Assembly (NCBI RefSeq): GCF_005930495.1
Contig: NZ_SJEX01000041.1
Location: 1-42,969, forward strand
Source: Modestobacter excelsi
GTDB taxonomy: Bacteria; Actinomycetota; Actinomycetes; Mycobacteriales; Geodermatophilaceae
Reading direction: 5' to 3'
DNA: 42,969 bases
Of this stretch, positions 32,668-39,284 are shown one piece after another. How positions within the stretch are numbered: position 1 is the first letter of the stretch; the number at the start of each line of letters is the position of its first letter. A program made the translations under genes and the position numbers. A model generated the notes under the pieces. That model had not been told where the DNA came from, did not search any database, and saw only the letters and a program-made list of their open reading frames with translations.

Positions 32668-33807
32668 TCACACGCAGCGGTACAGCGCCCGCCAGAAGTC
32701 GGGGAGGAACGCGTCCCCCGGGGCGGTGCCGCGCTGGGTGAGCAGCACGGCCACCAGGTCCCGCCCGGGGTCGACGTACGCGGTGGTGCCGGTGCCGCCG
32801 TCCCACCCCCAGCGGCCGGGCTGGTCCCACGGCGCGGCCGGCTCGACCTGGACGCCGACCTGCATGCCCCAGGACCGCCCAGGGCCGAGGAAGTCGGCGA
32901 CCTCCCGGCGTTGCGCGCCGGTCAGCGTGTCGGTGGTCATGGCCGCCACCGAGGCCGCGCCGAGCACCGGTCCGCCGCCGTCGGCCAGCGCGCAGAAGAA
33001 GGCGAGCACGTCGGGTGCGGTGGACACCAGCCCGCCGGCCAGCCCCTCGAACAGCGGCGGCCGGGCGGCCGACCCGTCGGCGGGGTCCAGCAGCCCGAAC
33101 CCGCCGTCGACCAGCAGGTAGGCCGCGCCCAGCCGGGCGGGGTCGCGAGCCCAGAAGCCGGTCGACCGCAGGCCGAGCGGGCCGGTGACCCGGGTCTCGA
33201 GCAGCTCGTGCAGCGGCCGGCCGGTGGCCCGGGCCAGCAGCACGGACAGCGCGTCGGCGCTGGTGTGGTAGAGCCAGCTGGTGCCGGGCTGGGCGACCAG
33301 CGGGAGCTCGCCGAGCCGGCGGGCGAACTCGTCGTGACCGAGCTGCGGCGGCAGCGGGCCCGGGCCGATCCCGGCCGCGCCGATGGCCTGCGCGATCGGC
33401 GAGTCGTCCCAGACGCCGCCGAACCCGGGTGTGCTGCTGAGCAGGTGCCGCACCGTGATCGGGCGCTCGGCGGGGACGGTGTCGTCGAGGGCGCCGCTCC
33501 TGCTGCGCAGCACCCGCGGCTCGGCCAGCTCGGGCAGCCACCGGGCCACCGGGTCGTCGAGGCCGAGCACCCCGTCCTCGACCAGCGCCAGCGTCAGCGC
33601 ACCGGCGACCGGCTTGGACACCGACGCCAGCCGGAACAGCGAGTCCGGCCGGACCGGGTCGGAGCCGCCCAGGGTCAGGCAGCCGCCGGTGTGCACCTCG
33701 ACCGCACCGCGGAACCGCACGGCGGCGGCGAAGCCCGGGAGCCGGCCGTCCCGCACCCGCGCCTGCAGCATCGACCAGACGGTCACGAACCGGGACAGGT
33801 GCGACAT
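32668..33807 (-). CDS. Serine hydrolase, class C beta-lactamase/esterase family
   Basis: A 379-residue penicillin-recognising serine hydrolase. The SxxK motif is Ser62-V-S-Lys65 (RLASVSKPVAG), the second motif is Tyr180-H-T (WLYHTSADAL), and the C-terminal WGWDGGTGTTAYVDP replaces the K/H-x-G motif, as in EstB-like esterases. No signal peptide is present, so it is probably a cytoplasmic esterase rather than a secreted beta-lactamase or DD-peptidase. The ATG at 33807 follows GCAGGAGG. Substrate unknown. Confidence 0.88.
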   Translation of the reverse strand: MSHLSRFVTVWSMLQARVRDGRLPGFAAAVRFRGAVEVHTGGCLTLGGSDPVRPDSLFRLASVSKPVAGALTLALVEDGVLGLDDPVARWLPELAEPRVLRSRSGALDDTVPAERPITVRHLLSSTPGFGGVWDDSPIAQAIGAAGIGPGPLPPQLGHDEFARRLGELPLVAQPGTSWLYHTSADALSVLLARATGRPLHELLETRVTGPLGLRSTGFWARDPARLGAAYLLVDGGFGLLDPADGSAARPPLFEGLAGGLVSTAPDVLAFFCALADGGGPVLGAASVAAMTTDTLTGAQRREVADFLGPGRSWGMQVGVQVEPAAPWDQPGRWGWDGGTGTTAYVDPGRDLVAVLLTQRGTAPGDAFLPDFWRALYRCV

Positions 33808-33876
33808 GCCAGCCTCCTGCGGCGACGGGGTCCGCAGTGCAGACCCGGTCAGCGCGGGGAACTCATCGGCGCCGGG

Positions 33877-34476
33877 TCAGGGCACCTTGATCGCCGAGAC
33901 GTCGAACTCCACCTGGATGCGGTCGCTGACCAGCACGCCGCCGGTGTCCAGCACCGCGTTCCAGGTCAGGTCCCAGTCGCTGCGCTTGATCGCCAGCGCC
34001 CCCTCGAAGCCGACCCGGGTGTTGCCGAACGGGTCGAGCGCGGAGCCGGTCAGCGTGAAGTCGACCGCGACCGGGCGGGTCATGTCCTTGATGGTGAGGT
34101 CGCCGGTGACCCGGTAGACGTCGTCGTCGACCTGCTCGACGGCGGTGGAGGTGAACAGCATCTCCGGGTACCGTTCGACGTCCAGGAAGTCCGGCGAGCG
34201 CAGGTGGCCGTCGCGGTCCGGCGTGCCGGTGTCGATGCTGGCGGTGGCGATCCGCAGCGTCACGCTGCTGGCCGACGGCTCGGCCGTGTCCAGGTGGGCG
34301 GTGCCGCTGAACCGGGTGAACGCACCGCGGACGGTGGTCACCATCGCGTGCCGGGCGCGGATGCCGATACGGGTGTGCGCGACGTCGACGTCGTAGTCGC
34401 CGGTCACGTCGGCCAGGGCGCTGGTGGCGGCGTCGAAGTCCGTCGTGCCGCCCTCGGGTGCGCGGTGTCTGCCCAC
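33877..34476 (-). CDS. YceI family protein
   Basis: A 199-residue YceI-type lipocalin-like protein. The repeated signature is clear: GDYDVDVAHTRIGIRARHAM, VRGAFTRFSGTAHLD, DGHLRSPDFLDVERYPEM, YRVTGDLTIKDMTRPV and GFEGALAIKRSDWDL. YceI proteins bind isoprenoid chains such as quinones. No signal peptide is seen, unlike E. coli YceI. The GTG at 34476 follows GAGGAG. A strong dyad with an embedded AT-rich -10 lies about 30-60 nt upstream (34503-34533), so the gene is probably under repressor control. Confidence 0.9.
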   Translation of the reverse strand: MGRHRAPEGGTTDFDAATSALADVTGDYDVDVAHTRIGIRARHAMVTTVRGAFTRFSGTAHLDTAEPSASSVTLRIATASIDTGTPDRDGHLRSPDFLDVERYPEMLFTSTAVEQVDDDVYRVTGDLTIKDMTRPVAVDFTLTGSALDPFGNTRVGFEGALAIKRSDWDLTWNAVLDTGGVLVSDRIQVEFDVSAIKVP

Positions 34477-34502
34477 GGGTCAGCGCTCCTCGTCTGGGTT
34501 GT

Positions 34503-34533
34503 CCACCAGGAGATATTGCCCGACGCCTGGTGG
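34503..34533 (-). promoter_or_regulatory. Dyad over the yceI-type promoter
   Basis: CCACCAGG (34503-34510) and CCTGGTGG (34526-34533) are exact inverted repeats with a 15-nt spacer. The spacer carries AGATATTG, unusually AT-rich for this window, which on the minus strand gives a -10-like CAATAT (34518-34513). A repressor bound to the arms would cover the promoter of the YceI gene. Confidence 0.5.
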
Positions 34534-34585
34534 CGCGTCAGCGGGAGGTGTCTCCAGGAGCCCCGTGTCGGCGCCGCCGGACGCA

Positions 34586-34621
34586 CCGGGGGCCCGGGTC
34601 CCGCAGGACCCGGGCCCCCGG
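34586..34621 (-). terminator. Strong 16-bp stem terminator of the lytic-enzyme gene
   Basis: CCGGGGGCCCGGGTCC (34586-34601) and GGACCCGGGCCCCCGG (34606-34621) pair perfectly around a CGCA loop. It lies 38 nt past the stop (34660) of the minus-strand Rpf-like gene. No T tract follows. Confidence 0.75.
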
Positions 34622-34648
34622 TGGAGGTGCGGTGGAGGTGCGGTGGAG
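34621..34648. repeat. 11-bp tandem repeat
   Basis: GTGGAGGTGCG occurs twice in tandem (34621-34631, 34632-34642), followed by a partial GTGGAG. It lies between the terminator hairpin and the stop of the lytic-enzyme gene and is noncoding. Confidence 0.8.
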
Positions 34649-34659
34649 CTCCGGTCGGC

Positions 34660-35616
34660 TCAGTACCAGCCGGTGGACTTCGAGTGCGACCACGCGCCGC
34701 ACGGCGAGCCGTACCGCGAGTCGATGTAGATCAGCCCGGCGTCGATCTGGCGGTAGCCGTCCGAGGTCTTCGCGATCCCGGTGCTCGCCCAGGTGGAGTC
34801 GAGGAACTGCGGGATGCCGTAGGCGGTGCTGGTCTTGTTCTGCGCGTTGGGGTTCCAGCCGCTCTCCTTGCCCCACAGGCTCTCCAGGCAGGAGAACTCG
34901 CTGGAGTCCCCGCCGAGCTGGGCCAGCGCGTAGTCCTGGTAGGACCCACGCGAGCCGGAGCTCGAGCTGGAGCTGGCGGCCGGGGCCCGGGTGGCCGGCG
35001 CGGACTTGGCAGCGGCTGCCTTCGCGGCGGCGGCCTGCTCGGCGGCCGCGGCGTCGGCGGCGGCCTTGGCGTCCGCGGCGGCCTTCGCCTCGGCGGCGGC
35101 CTGGGCCTCGGCGGCGGCCTTCGCCTCGGCCGCGGCCTGGGCCTCGGCGGCGGCCTTGGCCTCGGCGGCGGCCTTGGCCTCGATCGCGGCCTGGTCGGCG
35201 GCGGCCTGGGACTGCGCGGCAGCGTTCTGCTGCGCCTCCCGCTCGCTGCGGCTGGCGGCCAGCTCACCCAGGCGCTCGCTGACGTCCCCGGTGGTGACCG
35301 CGGTGCCGGCGGCGGAGTCCTGCGAGCTCTCCTGCAGCTGGGCGGCCACGCTGATCGGCTGGTCGGCGCCGGCCACGGCTGCCGCATCGGGCTGGCCGGA
35401 GGCGAGGACGTTGACCATGACACCGCCGGCGACGGCGACGGCGAGGAGGAACGCGGGGCGGCGCAGCCCGGCCGGGGGTCGGCGGCGGCCTGCGCCCTGG
35501 GGGGCGGACAGCTCCGCGGTGACCGGCTGGTCGACGCCGTCGGCGCCGACCTCGGTGAGCACCTCGGTGGGGAGCGACTGCTGGACAGATGTGTGCGCGG
35601 TGGAGCGACGGGACAT
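34660..35616 (-). CDS. Membrane-anchored, transglycosylase-like (Rpf-related) cell-wall protein with Ala-rich coiled coil
   Basis: A 318-residue protein. A cytoplasmic N-terminal tail is followed by one membrane helix (about residues 52-73). An Ala/Glu/Lys/Gln heptad-like coiled coil spans about 130-205 (repeats of AEAKAA), then a Ser-rich linker. The C-terminal lysozyme-like domain starts at about 225: YQDYALAQLGGDSSEFSCLE, then LWGKESGWNPNAQ, with Glu251 as the likely catalytic acid; AYGIPQFLDSTWA and SRYGSPCGAWS follow. It probably cuts or remodels peptidoglycan outside the cell. A c-di-AMP riboswitch in its leader controls it, as for rpf-type genes in other actinobacteria. Confidence 0.85.
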   Translation of the reverse strand: MSRRSTAHTSVQQSLPTEVLTEVGADGVDQPVTAELSAPQGAGRRRPPAGLRRPAFLLAVAVAGGVMVNVLASGQPDAAAVAGADQPISVAAQLQESSQDSAAGTAVTTGDVSERLGELAASRSEREAQQNAAAQSQAAADQAAIEAKAAAEAKAAAEAQAAAEAKAAAEAQAAAEAKAAADAKAAADAAAAEQAAAAKAAAAKSAPATRAPAASSSSSSGSRGSYQDYALAQLGGDSSEFSCLESLWGKESGWNPNAQNKTSTAYGIPQFLDSTWASTGIAKTSDGYRQIDAGLIYIDSRYGSPCGAWSHSKSTGWY

Positions 35617-35639
35617 GAAGAGGGGGACTCCGGTGGTCT

Positions 35640-35775
35640 TCCGTGGCCGCCTACCGAGTTAGCTGACGGGTTCGGGCGGGAAGAAGCCCTACCCGACCCG
35701 GGCAGATGCCCAGGTCAGGATTCACCCCAGTGCTGCGGTGGGTCCCCGGCTCGCTGCGATGAGCGACTCGGCGGC
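35640..35775 (-). ncRNA. c-di-AMP (ydaO-yuaA type) riboswitch
   Basis: On the minus strand the leader contains the conserved pieces of the ydaO class in order: GGGGACCCACCGCAGCACTG, GGGGTGAATCC, GGGTAGGGC, and CCCGAACCCGTCAGCTAACT with CGGTAGGCGG. A variable GC-rich helix (CCTGGGCATCTGCCCGGG) sits between. The spacing and order match the actinobacterial form found before resuscitation-promoting-factor genes. The element ends about 24 nt before the ATG at 35616. Binding of c-di-AMP would turn down the lytic enzyme. I cannot see a separate terminator clearly, so the mode (transcription or translation) is open. Boundaries are approximate. Confidence 0.88.
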
Positions 35776-35826
35776 ATCCGGCTCGGGCTCCCCGGGTGGG
35801 GACCTGACGTCCGACCGGACTTCCCC

Positions 35827-35856
35827 AACGTAGATGCCGTTACCCGGTCGTGACAA
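35827..35856 (-). promoter_or_regulatory. Promoter of the riboswitch leader
   Basis: On the minus strand TTGTCA (35856-35851) and TACGTT (35832-35827) are separated by 18 nt. Transcription would start near 35820, giving a leader of about 200 nt that contains the whole riboswitch. The segment 35857-35958, unusually AT-rich in parts, contains no gene I can support. Confidence 0.55.
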
Positions 35857-35958
35857 TCGTCGAGGCCGTATTTCATCGTGATCTGACACGCCTTGCCTTT
35901 TCTTGCGAGGTGTGGGATGCCTCCTGGGGCTGATGTGACGGGTGGTGCCCCACTCCCG

Positions 35959-36597
35959 TCAAGGCAGCCGCCACACCGTCGTCCGCCGGACCGGCCCGCC
36001 GTCGGCATCGACGACGTCGTAGGCGGCCTGCTCGACCAGGCCCTCGTTCGGCACGTAGGCGCGCCCCGGGTCGCCGAGGAACACGTCGGCCCCGCCCAGC
36101 CAGGCCGCGCCCAGGAACGGCAGCACCCGGGCGGTCATCTCGCGGTCGTAGCAGACGTCACCGGCCAGCACGACGTCGACGTCGGGGAGCTCGTCGGCCA
36201 GCACGTCCCCCACCACCTCGATCCCCGACACCCCGTTGAGCTCGGCGTTCAGCACCACGGCGGTGTGCGAGTACGGGTCCACGTCGCTGGCGAGCACCCC
36301 GCGCGCACCGGCCAGCAGCGCCGCGACGGCGACCAGCCCGCTGCCCGCCCCCAGGTCCAGGACCCGGCGGCCGGCGACGGTCCCGGGGTGGTCGAGCACG
36401 TAGCGGGCCAGGGCCTGCCCGCCGGGCCAGGCCGCAGCCCAGAAGGGCGGGTCCTGACCGGCGCCGCCGCCCTCGGTCTCCATCGCCTCCCACAGCCCGA
36501 CGACGTCGTCGGCGACGTGCAGCTGCACCTCGGGGACGAGGGTCGGCCGGGCGAGCCGGGTGTGCGTCCTCAGGAACTCCGGGGCGACGTGCTGCAC
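35959..36597 (-). CDS. Class I SAM-dependent methyltransferase (ETFB-lysine/nicotinamide N-methyltransferase-like)
   Basis: A 212-residue Rossmann methyltransferase. VLDLGAGSGLVAVAALLAGA is motif I, SDVDPYSHTAVVLNAELNG holds the acidic residue for the SAM ribose, and VVLAGDVCYDREMT is motif IV, a form shared with METTL20-like lysine methyltransferases. FWAAAWPGGQALARYVLDH upstream is also typical of that group. The GTG at 36597 follows the universal stress protein stop by 2 nt, so both form an operon. Target unknown. Confidence 0.85.
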   Translation of the reverse strand: MQHVAPEFLRTHTRLARPTLVPEVQLHVADDVVGLWEAMETEGGGAGQDPPFWAAAWPGGQALARYVLDHPGTVAGRRVLDLGAGSGLVAVAALLAGARGVLASDVDPYSHTAVVLNAELNGVSGIEVVGDVLADELPDVDVVLAGDVCYDREMTARVLPFLGAAWLGGADVFLGDPGRAYVPNEGLVEQAAYDVVDADGGPVRRTTVWRLP

Positions 36598-36599
36598 GC

Positions 36600-37139
36600 T
36601 CAGTCCCTGCGGTCGCTGCGGACCACGGTGACCGGGCACGGGGCGTGGTGGGTGACCTGGTCGCTGACCGAGCCGAGCAGCAGGCCGGCGAAGCCACCCC
36701 GCCCGCGGGCGCCGACGACCAGGACGTCGGCGCCCTCCGCCGCCTCGATCAGCGCGCGCACCGGCTGGGCGTGCACCACGTGGCAGGTGGCCCGGGCGGC
36801 CCGCTCGACGCCGAGCACCGCGGCGACGTCGGACTCCAGGTCGGCCAGCACGGCCTTCTCGTAGTCGGTGATCGGCGGCACGTAGCCCGGCTCCCAGGTC
36901 GGCGGCTGCGGTGCGGTGGCGATCCGCCACGCCCGCACCACGTGCAGCGGCCAGTGCGCGCGCTCGGCGAGCGCGGCGGCCCACTCGAGGGCCTCCTGCG
37001 CGCAGCCGGAGCCGTCGTGCCCGACGACCACACCGCCCTCGACCGACGCGCGCGTCGAGATGTCCGCGTCGTCGACCGGCTCGACCGCTGCCTCGTCGAG
37101 CTCCGCGGCGACCACCGCGTCCCGGGCCTGCTCCGTCAT
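36600..37139 (-). CDS. Universal stress protein (UspA family)
   Basis: A 179-residue single-domain Usp with about 35 extra acidic N-terminal residues. VVVGHDGSGCAQEALEWAAA opens the fold. GARGRGGFAGLLLGSVSDQV fits the ATP-binding pattern G-2x-G-9x-G-S/T, so it is likely an ATP-binding Usp. HHAPCPVTVVR is the usual end. These proteins respond to growth arrest, hypoxia or nitrosative stress in actinobacteria. The methyltransferase gene follows after 2 nt. Confidence 0.92.
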   Translation of the reverse strand: MTEQARDAVVAAELDEAAVEPVDDADISTRASVEGGVVVGHDGSGCAQEALEWAAALAERAHWPLHVVRAWRIATAPQPPTWEPGYVPPITDYEKAVLADLESDVAAVLGVERAARATCHVVHAQPVRALIEAAEGADVLVVGARGRGGFAGLLLGSVSDQVTHHAPCPVTVVRSDRRD

Positions 37140-37297
37140 CGCCGTCCTCCTGCGTCTGCCGCGCTCGCGCGCGGCCCGTGTGCCGGCCCGGGGTGCCCGG
37201 TCCGGCCACAGCCTCCCCTACTGCCCCGACGAACGGCCGGGCGCGTCGCCGCGTTCCGCGCCCGCACCCCGACGGGCAGGCCGACGCGGTCCAGCCC

Positions 37298-37592
37298 CGG
37301 ACGACGTGGACCGCGGCCTCCTCGGCCGAGGCGCCGGCGCCGTCGATGCCCTCGTCCTCGGCGTAGAGCTCCCCGTCGGTGTCGGGGAGCCCGCCGCCCT
37401 CGGAGTCCGACAGCCGCCCGGCGCGCTCGTCGCCGACCTCGTCGTCCAGCAGCTCGCCGTCGGTGTCGGAGGCGTCGCCGAGCCCGTCACCGTCGGCGGT
37501 CGCGCCCGCGGGCAGCTCGCGGGCGAGTACCCCGCCGTGTCGTCGTCCACGTCGCCGGACAGGGTTTCCGACACCGTCTCGAGGGTCTGCGT
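37298..37592 (-). pseudogene. Decayed DUF5709 gene with internal out-of-frame deletion
   Basis: On the minus strand, QTLETVSETLSGDVDDDTAG and YSP resemble the start of DUF5709 proteins (DTL...GDDLD...GYSPP). The frame then shifts to LARELPAGATADGDGLGDAS, DTDGELLDDEVGDERAGRL and YAEDEGIDGAGASAEEAAVH, the C-terminal DUF5709 signature. The usual middle segment (tens of residues after GYSPP) is missing and no stop follows the end motif. The joint lies at CTCGCC-like sequence, suggesting deletion across a short repeat. The rest of 37140-37765 (626 nt) holds nothing else I recognise, apart from a TTGACT at 37704 and a GCCGGC dyad at 37718-37733 before the cupin gene. Confidence 0.7.
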
Positions 37593-37765
37593 TCTCCCTG
37601 CGCACGGGGTGCTCCTCTGTCGTCCTCTGCTCGGCGGTCCGCTCCCGCGTGCCGCCCGGCTGCCGACCAGGGGTCTCGGATCGCGCACGGGGCCGCTCTG
37701 CTCTTGACTGATCATGAGCCGGCACGCGCCGGCAGCAGGACGAGCGATCGAGAGGAACGGCCGAC

Positions 37766-38155
37766 ATGGAGCACTTCACCATCGCCACCGTCGCCGAGGA
37801 GAGCGCCGACTTCCGTCGGGTGCTCTGGACCGGTGAGCACACCCAGCTGGTGATCATGACGATCCCGGTGGGCGGCGAGATCGGCGAGGAGGTGCACGAG
37901 GTCGACCAGATCCTGACCTTCGTCAGCGGCACCGGGAAGGCCAAGGTCGGCGGGCAGGAGAAGAACGTCGCGCAGGGCGACCTGGTCGTCGTCCCGGCAG
38001 GCAAGAAGCACAACTTCCTCAACACCGGTGTGAACCCGCTGGTGCTCTACACCGTCTACGGGCCCCCGGAGCACGCCGACAAGGCGGTGCACACGACGAA
38101 GGAGGAGGCCGACGCACTCGAGGAGGCCGGCAAGGACGAGCCGCCGACCGACTGA
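37766..38155 (+). CDS. Cupin domain-containing protein
   Basis: A 129-residue single cupin. Motif 1 is GGEIGEEVHEVDQILTFVSG (one His/Glu set) and motif 2 is GDLVVVPAGKKHNFLNTG (His), so a single metal ion is likely bound. It resembles small cupins of the YlbA/ManC-like mixed group whose function is unknown. The C terminus is a charged tail (HTTKEEADALEEAGKDE). GAGAGGAA precedes the ATG at 37766. A DyP peroxidase follows after 33 nt with its own -10-like box. Confidence 0.88.
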   Translation: MEHFTIATVAEESADFRRVLWTGEHTQLVIMTIPVGGEIGEEVHEVDQILTFVSGTGKAKVGGQEKNVAQGDLVVVPAGKKHNFLNTGVNPLVLYTVYGPPEHADKAVHTTKEEADALEEAGKDEPPTD

Positions 38156-38188
38156 CGCACATCGGGGCCGGTCAGGCAGGGTGTCCCC

Positions 38189-39100
38189 GTGACGACGCAG
38201 CCGGGCATCCTCGCCCTCGGCACCCCTGAGCACTGCTACCTCGAGCTCGACCTGGAGCCCGGCCGCACCGCGGAGGAACTGGTCCGCGGGGTGGCCGGGC
38301 TCACCGGTCCGCTGTCCTCCACCGGCGGGGTGAACCTCGTCGTCGGCTTCCGGCCCGAGCTGTGGGCCTCCGTGGCCCCGGCGGACGCGCCGGCGGACGC
38401 GGCGGGCTGGACCGAGGACCTGCGGGGCGCCGGCGGGTACCGGATGCCCGCCACCCAGCACGACGCCTGGGTGTGGGTCGCCGGGGGCGACCGGACGGCG
38501 GTGTTCGACAACGCCCGCGAGGTGCTGGCCGCGCTGCAGGACGTGGCCACGGTGGGCCGGGAGGTCACCGGCTGGCTGTACCGGCACGACCGGGACCTGA
38601 CCGGCTTCATCGACGGCACCGAGAACCCCTCGCTGCTCACCGCGGCCGAGGTGGCGTCGGTCCCCGCCGGCGAGCCCGGTGCCGGGGCGAGCATCGTGCT
38701 GTACCAGGTGTGGCGGCACGACAGCGCCGCCTGGGAGTCGCTGGGCATGGTCGGCCAGGAGATGTCCATGGGGCGCACCAAGCCCGACAGCGTGGAGCTG
38801 CCCGAGGACGTGATGCTCCCCAGCGCGCACGTCGCCCGCACCACCGTCGAGGTCGACGGCGAGGAGAAGCAGATCTTCCGGCGCAACGTCGCCTACGGCG
38901 GGGTGACCGACCACGGGACGGCGTTCGTCGGCTTCGCCCGCGACCAGTGGCGGCTGTCGGAGATGCTGCGCCGGATGGCCGGCGCCACCGACGGCATCCG
39001 CGACGGGCTCACCGGCTTCCTCACCCCGCTGACCGGCGCCTACTACACCTGCCCGTCGGTCGACGCGCTCGCCCGGTTCGCCCCGCCCGAGGAGGGCTGA
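38189..39100 (+). CDS. DyP-type haem peroxidase
   Basis: A 303-residue dye-decolourising peroxidase of the short bacterial class (P/B type). TGFIDGTENP (residues 138-147) is the GxxDG motif with distal Asp142, His242 in TDHGTAF is the proximal haem ligand, and FARDQWRLSEMLRRM carries the expected Arg. There is no Tat signal, so it is cytoplasmic, and no encapsulin gene or C-terminal cargo tag is visible. It reduces H2O2 using organic electron donors. CAGGGT (38177-38182) lies 6 nt before the GTG. A 49-codon zinc-ribbon gene follows after 3 nt and PoxB after that. Confidence 0.92.
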   Translation: MTTQPGILALGTPEHCYLELDLEPGRTAEELVRGVAGLTGPLSSTGGVNLVVGFRPELWASVAPADAPADAAGWTEDLRGAGGYRMPATQHDAWVWVAGGDRTAVFDNAREVLAALQDVATVGREVTGWLYRHDRDLTGFIDGTENPSLLTAAEVASVPAGEPGAGASIVLYQVWRHDSAAWESLGMVGQEMSMGRTKPDSVELPEDVMLPSAHVARTTVEVDGEEKQIFRRNVAYGGVTDHGTAFVGFARDQWRLSEMLRRMAGATDGIRDGLTGFLTPLTGAYYTCPSVDALARFAPPEEG

Positions 39101-39103
39101 GCG

Positions 39104-39253
39104 GTGGACCCGGACGAGCCCGCGCCGTCGGAGCCGGAGGGCGGTGACCCGGCCTGCTGGCTCGACCAGGTCTGCCCCGCCTGCGGGCGGCTGACCGAGC
39201 GGCTGCCCTCGGGTCGCTGCGCGGCGTGCGGCGAGGTCTGGGACGACGACTGA
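39104..39253 (+). CDS. Small zinc-ribbon protein between DyP and PoxB genes
   Basis: A 49-residue frame begins with GTG 3 nt after the DyP stop. It reads an acidic head (MDPDEPAPSEPEGGDPACWL), then VCPACGRLTERLPSGRCAAC with GEVWDDD. Two CxxCG pairs 14 residues apart form a classic zinc ribbon or rubredoxin-like knuckle. The tight spacing and the intact Cys pattern argue that it is a real gene. It could be an electron-transfer or scaffold partner of DyP or PoxB; function unknown. Confidence 0.7.
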   Translation: MDPDEPAPSEPEGGDPACWLDQVCPACGRLTERLPSGRCAACGEVWDDD

Positions 39254-39284
39254 CCGCTGGTCCACCACTTCCTGAGGAGCACCC

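Noticed and set aside
34990..35215. Imperfect tandem repeat array (GCCTCGGCGGCGGCC-like units)
   Set aside because: It encodes the Ala/Glu/Lys coiled coil of the lytic enzyme, so it is coding repetition rather than a mobile or CRISPR-like array.
32911..35853. Long plus-strand open frame (980 codons) with Gly/Leu repeats
   Set aside because: Antisense to the serine hydrolase, YceI and lytic-enzyme genes; the repeats mirror the Ala-rich coiled coil.
35715..36008. A 97-codon minus-strand frame in the lytic-enzyme leader
   Set aside because: It covers the riboswitch and its promoter, has no ribosome site, and shows no protein-like conservation pattern.
38189..39100. DyP peroxidase as encapsulin cargo
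   Set aside because: No C-terminal cargo-loading extension and no encapsulin-like gene nearby.
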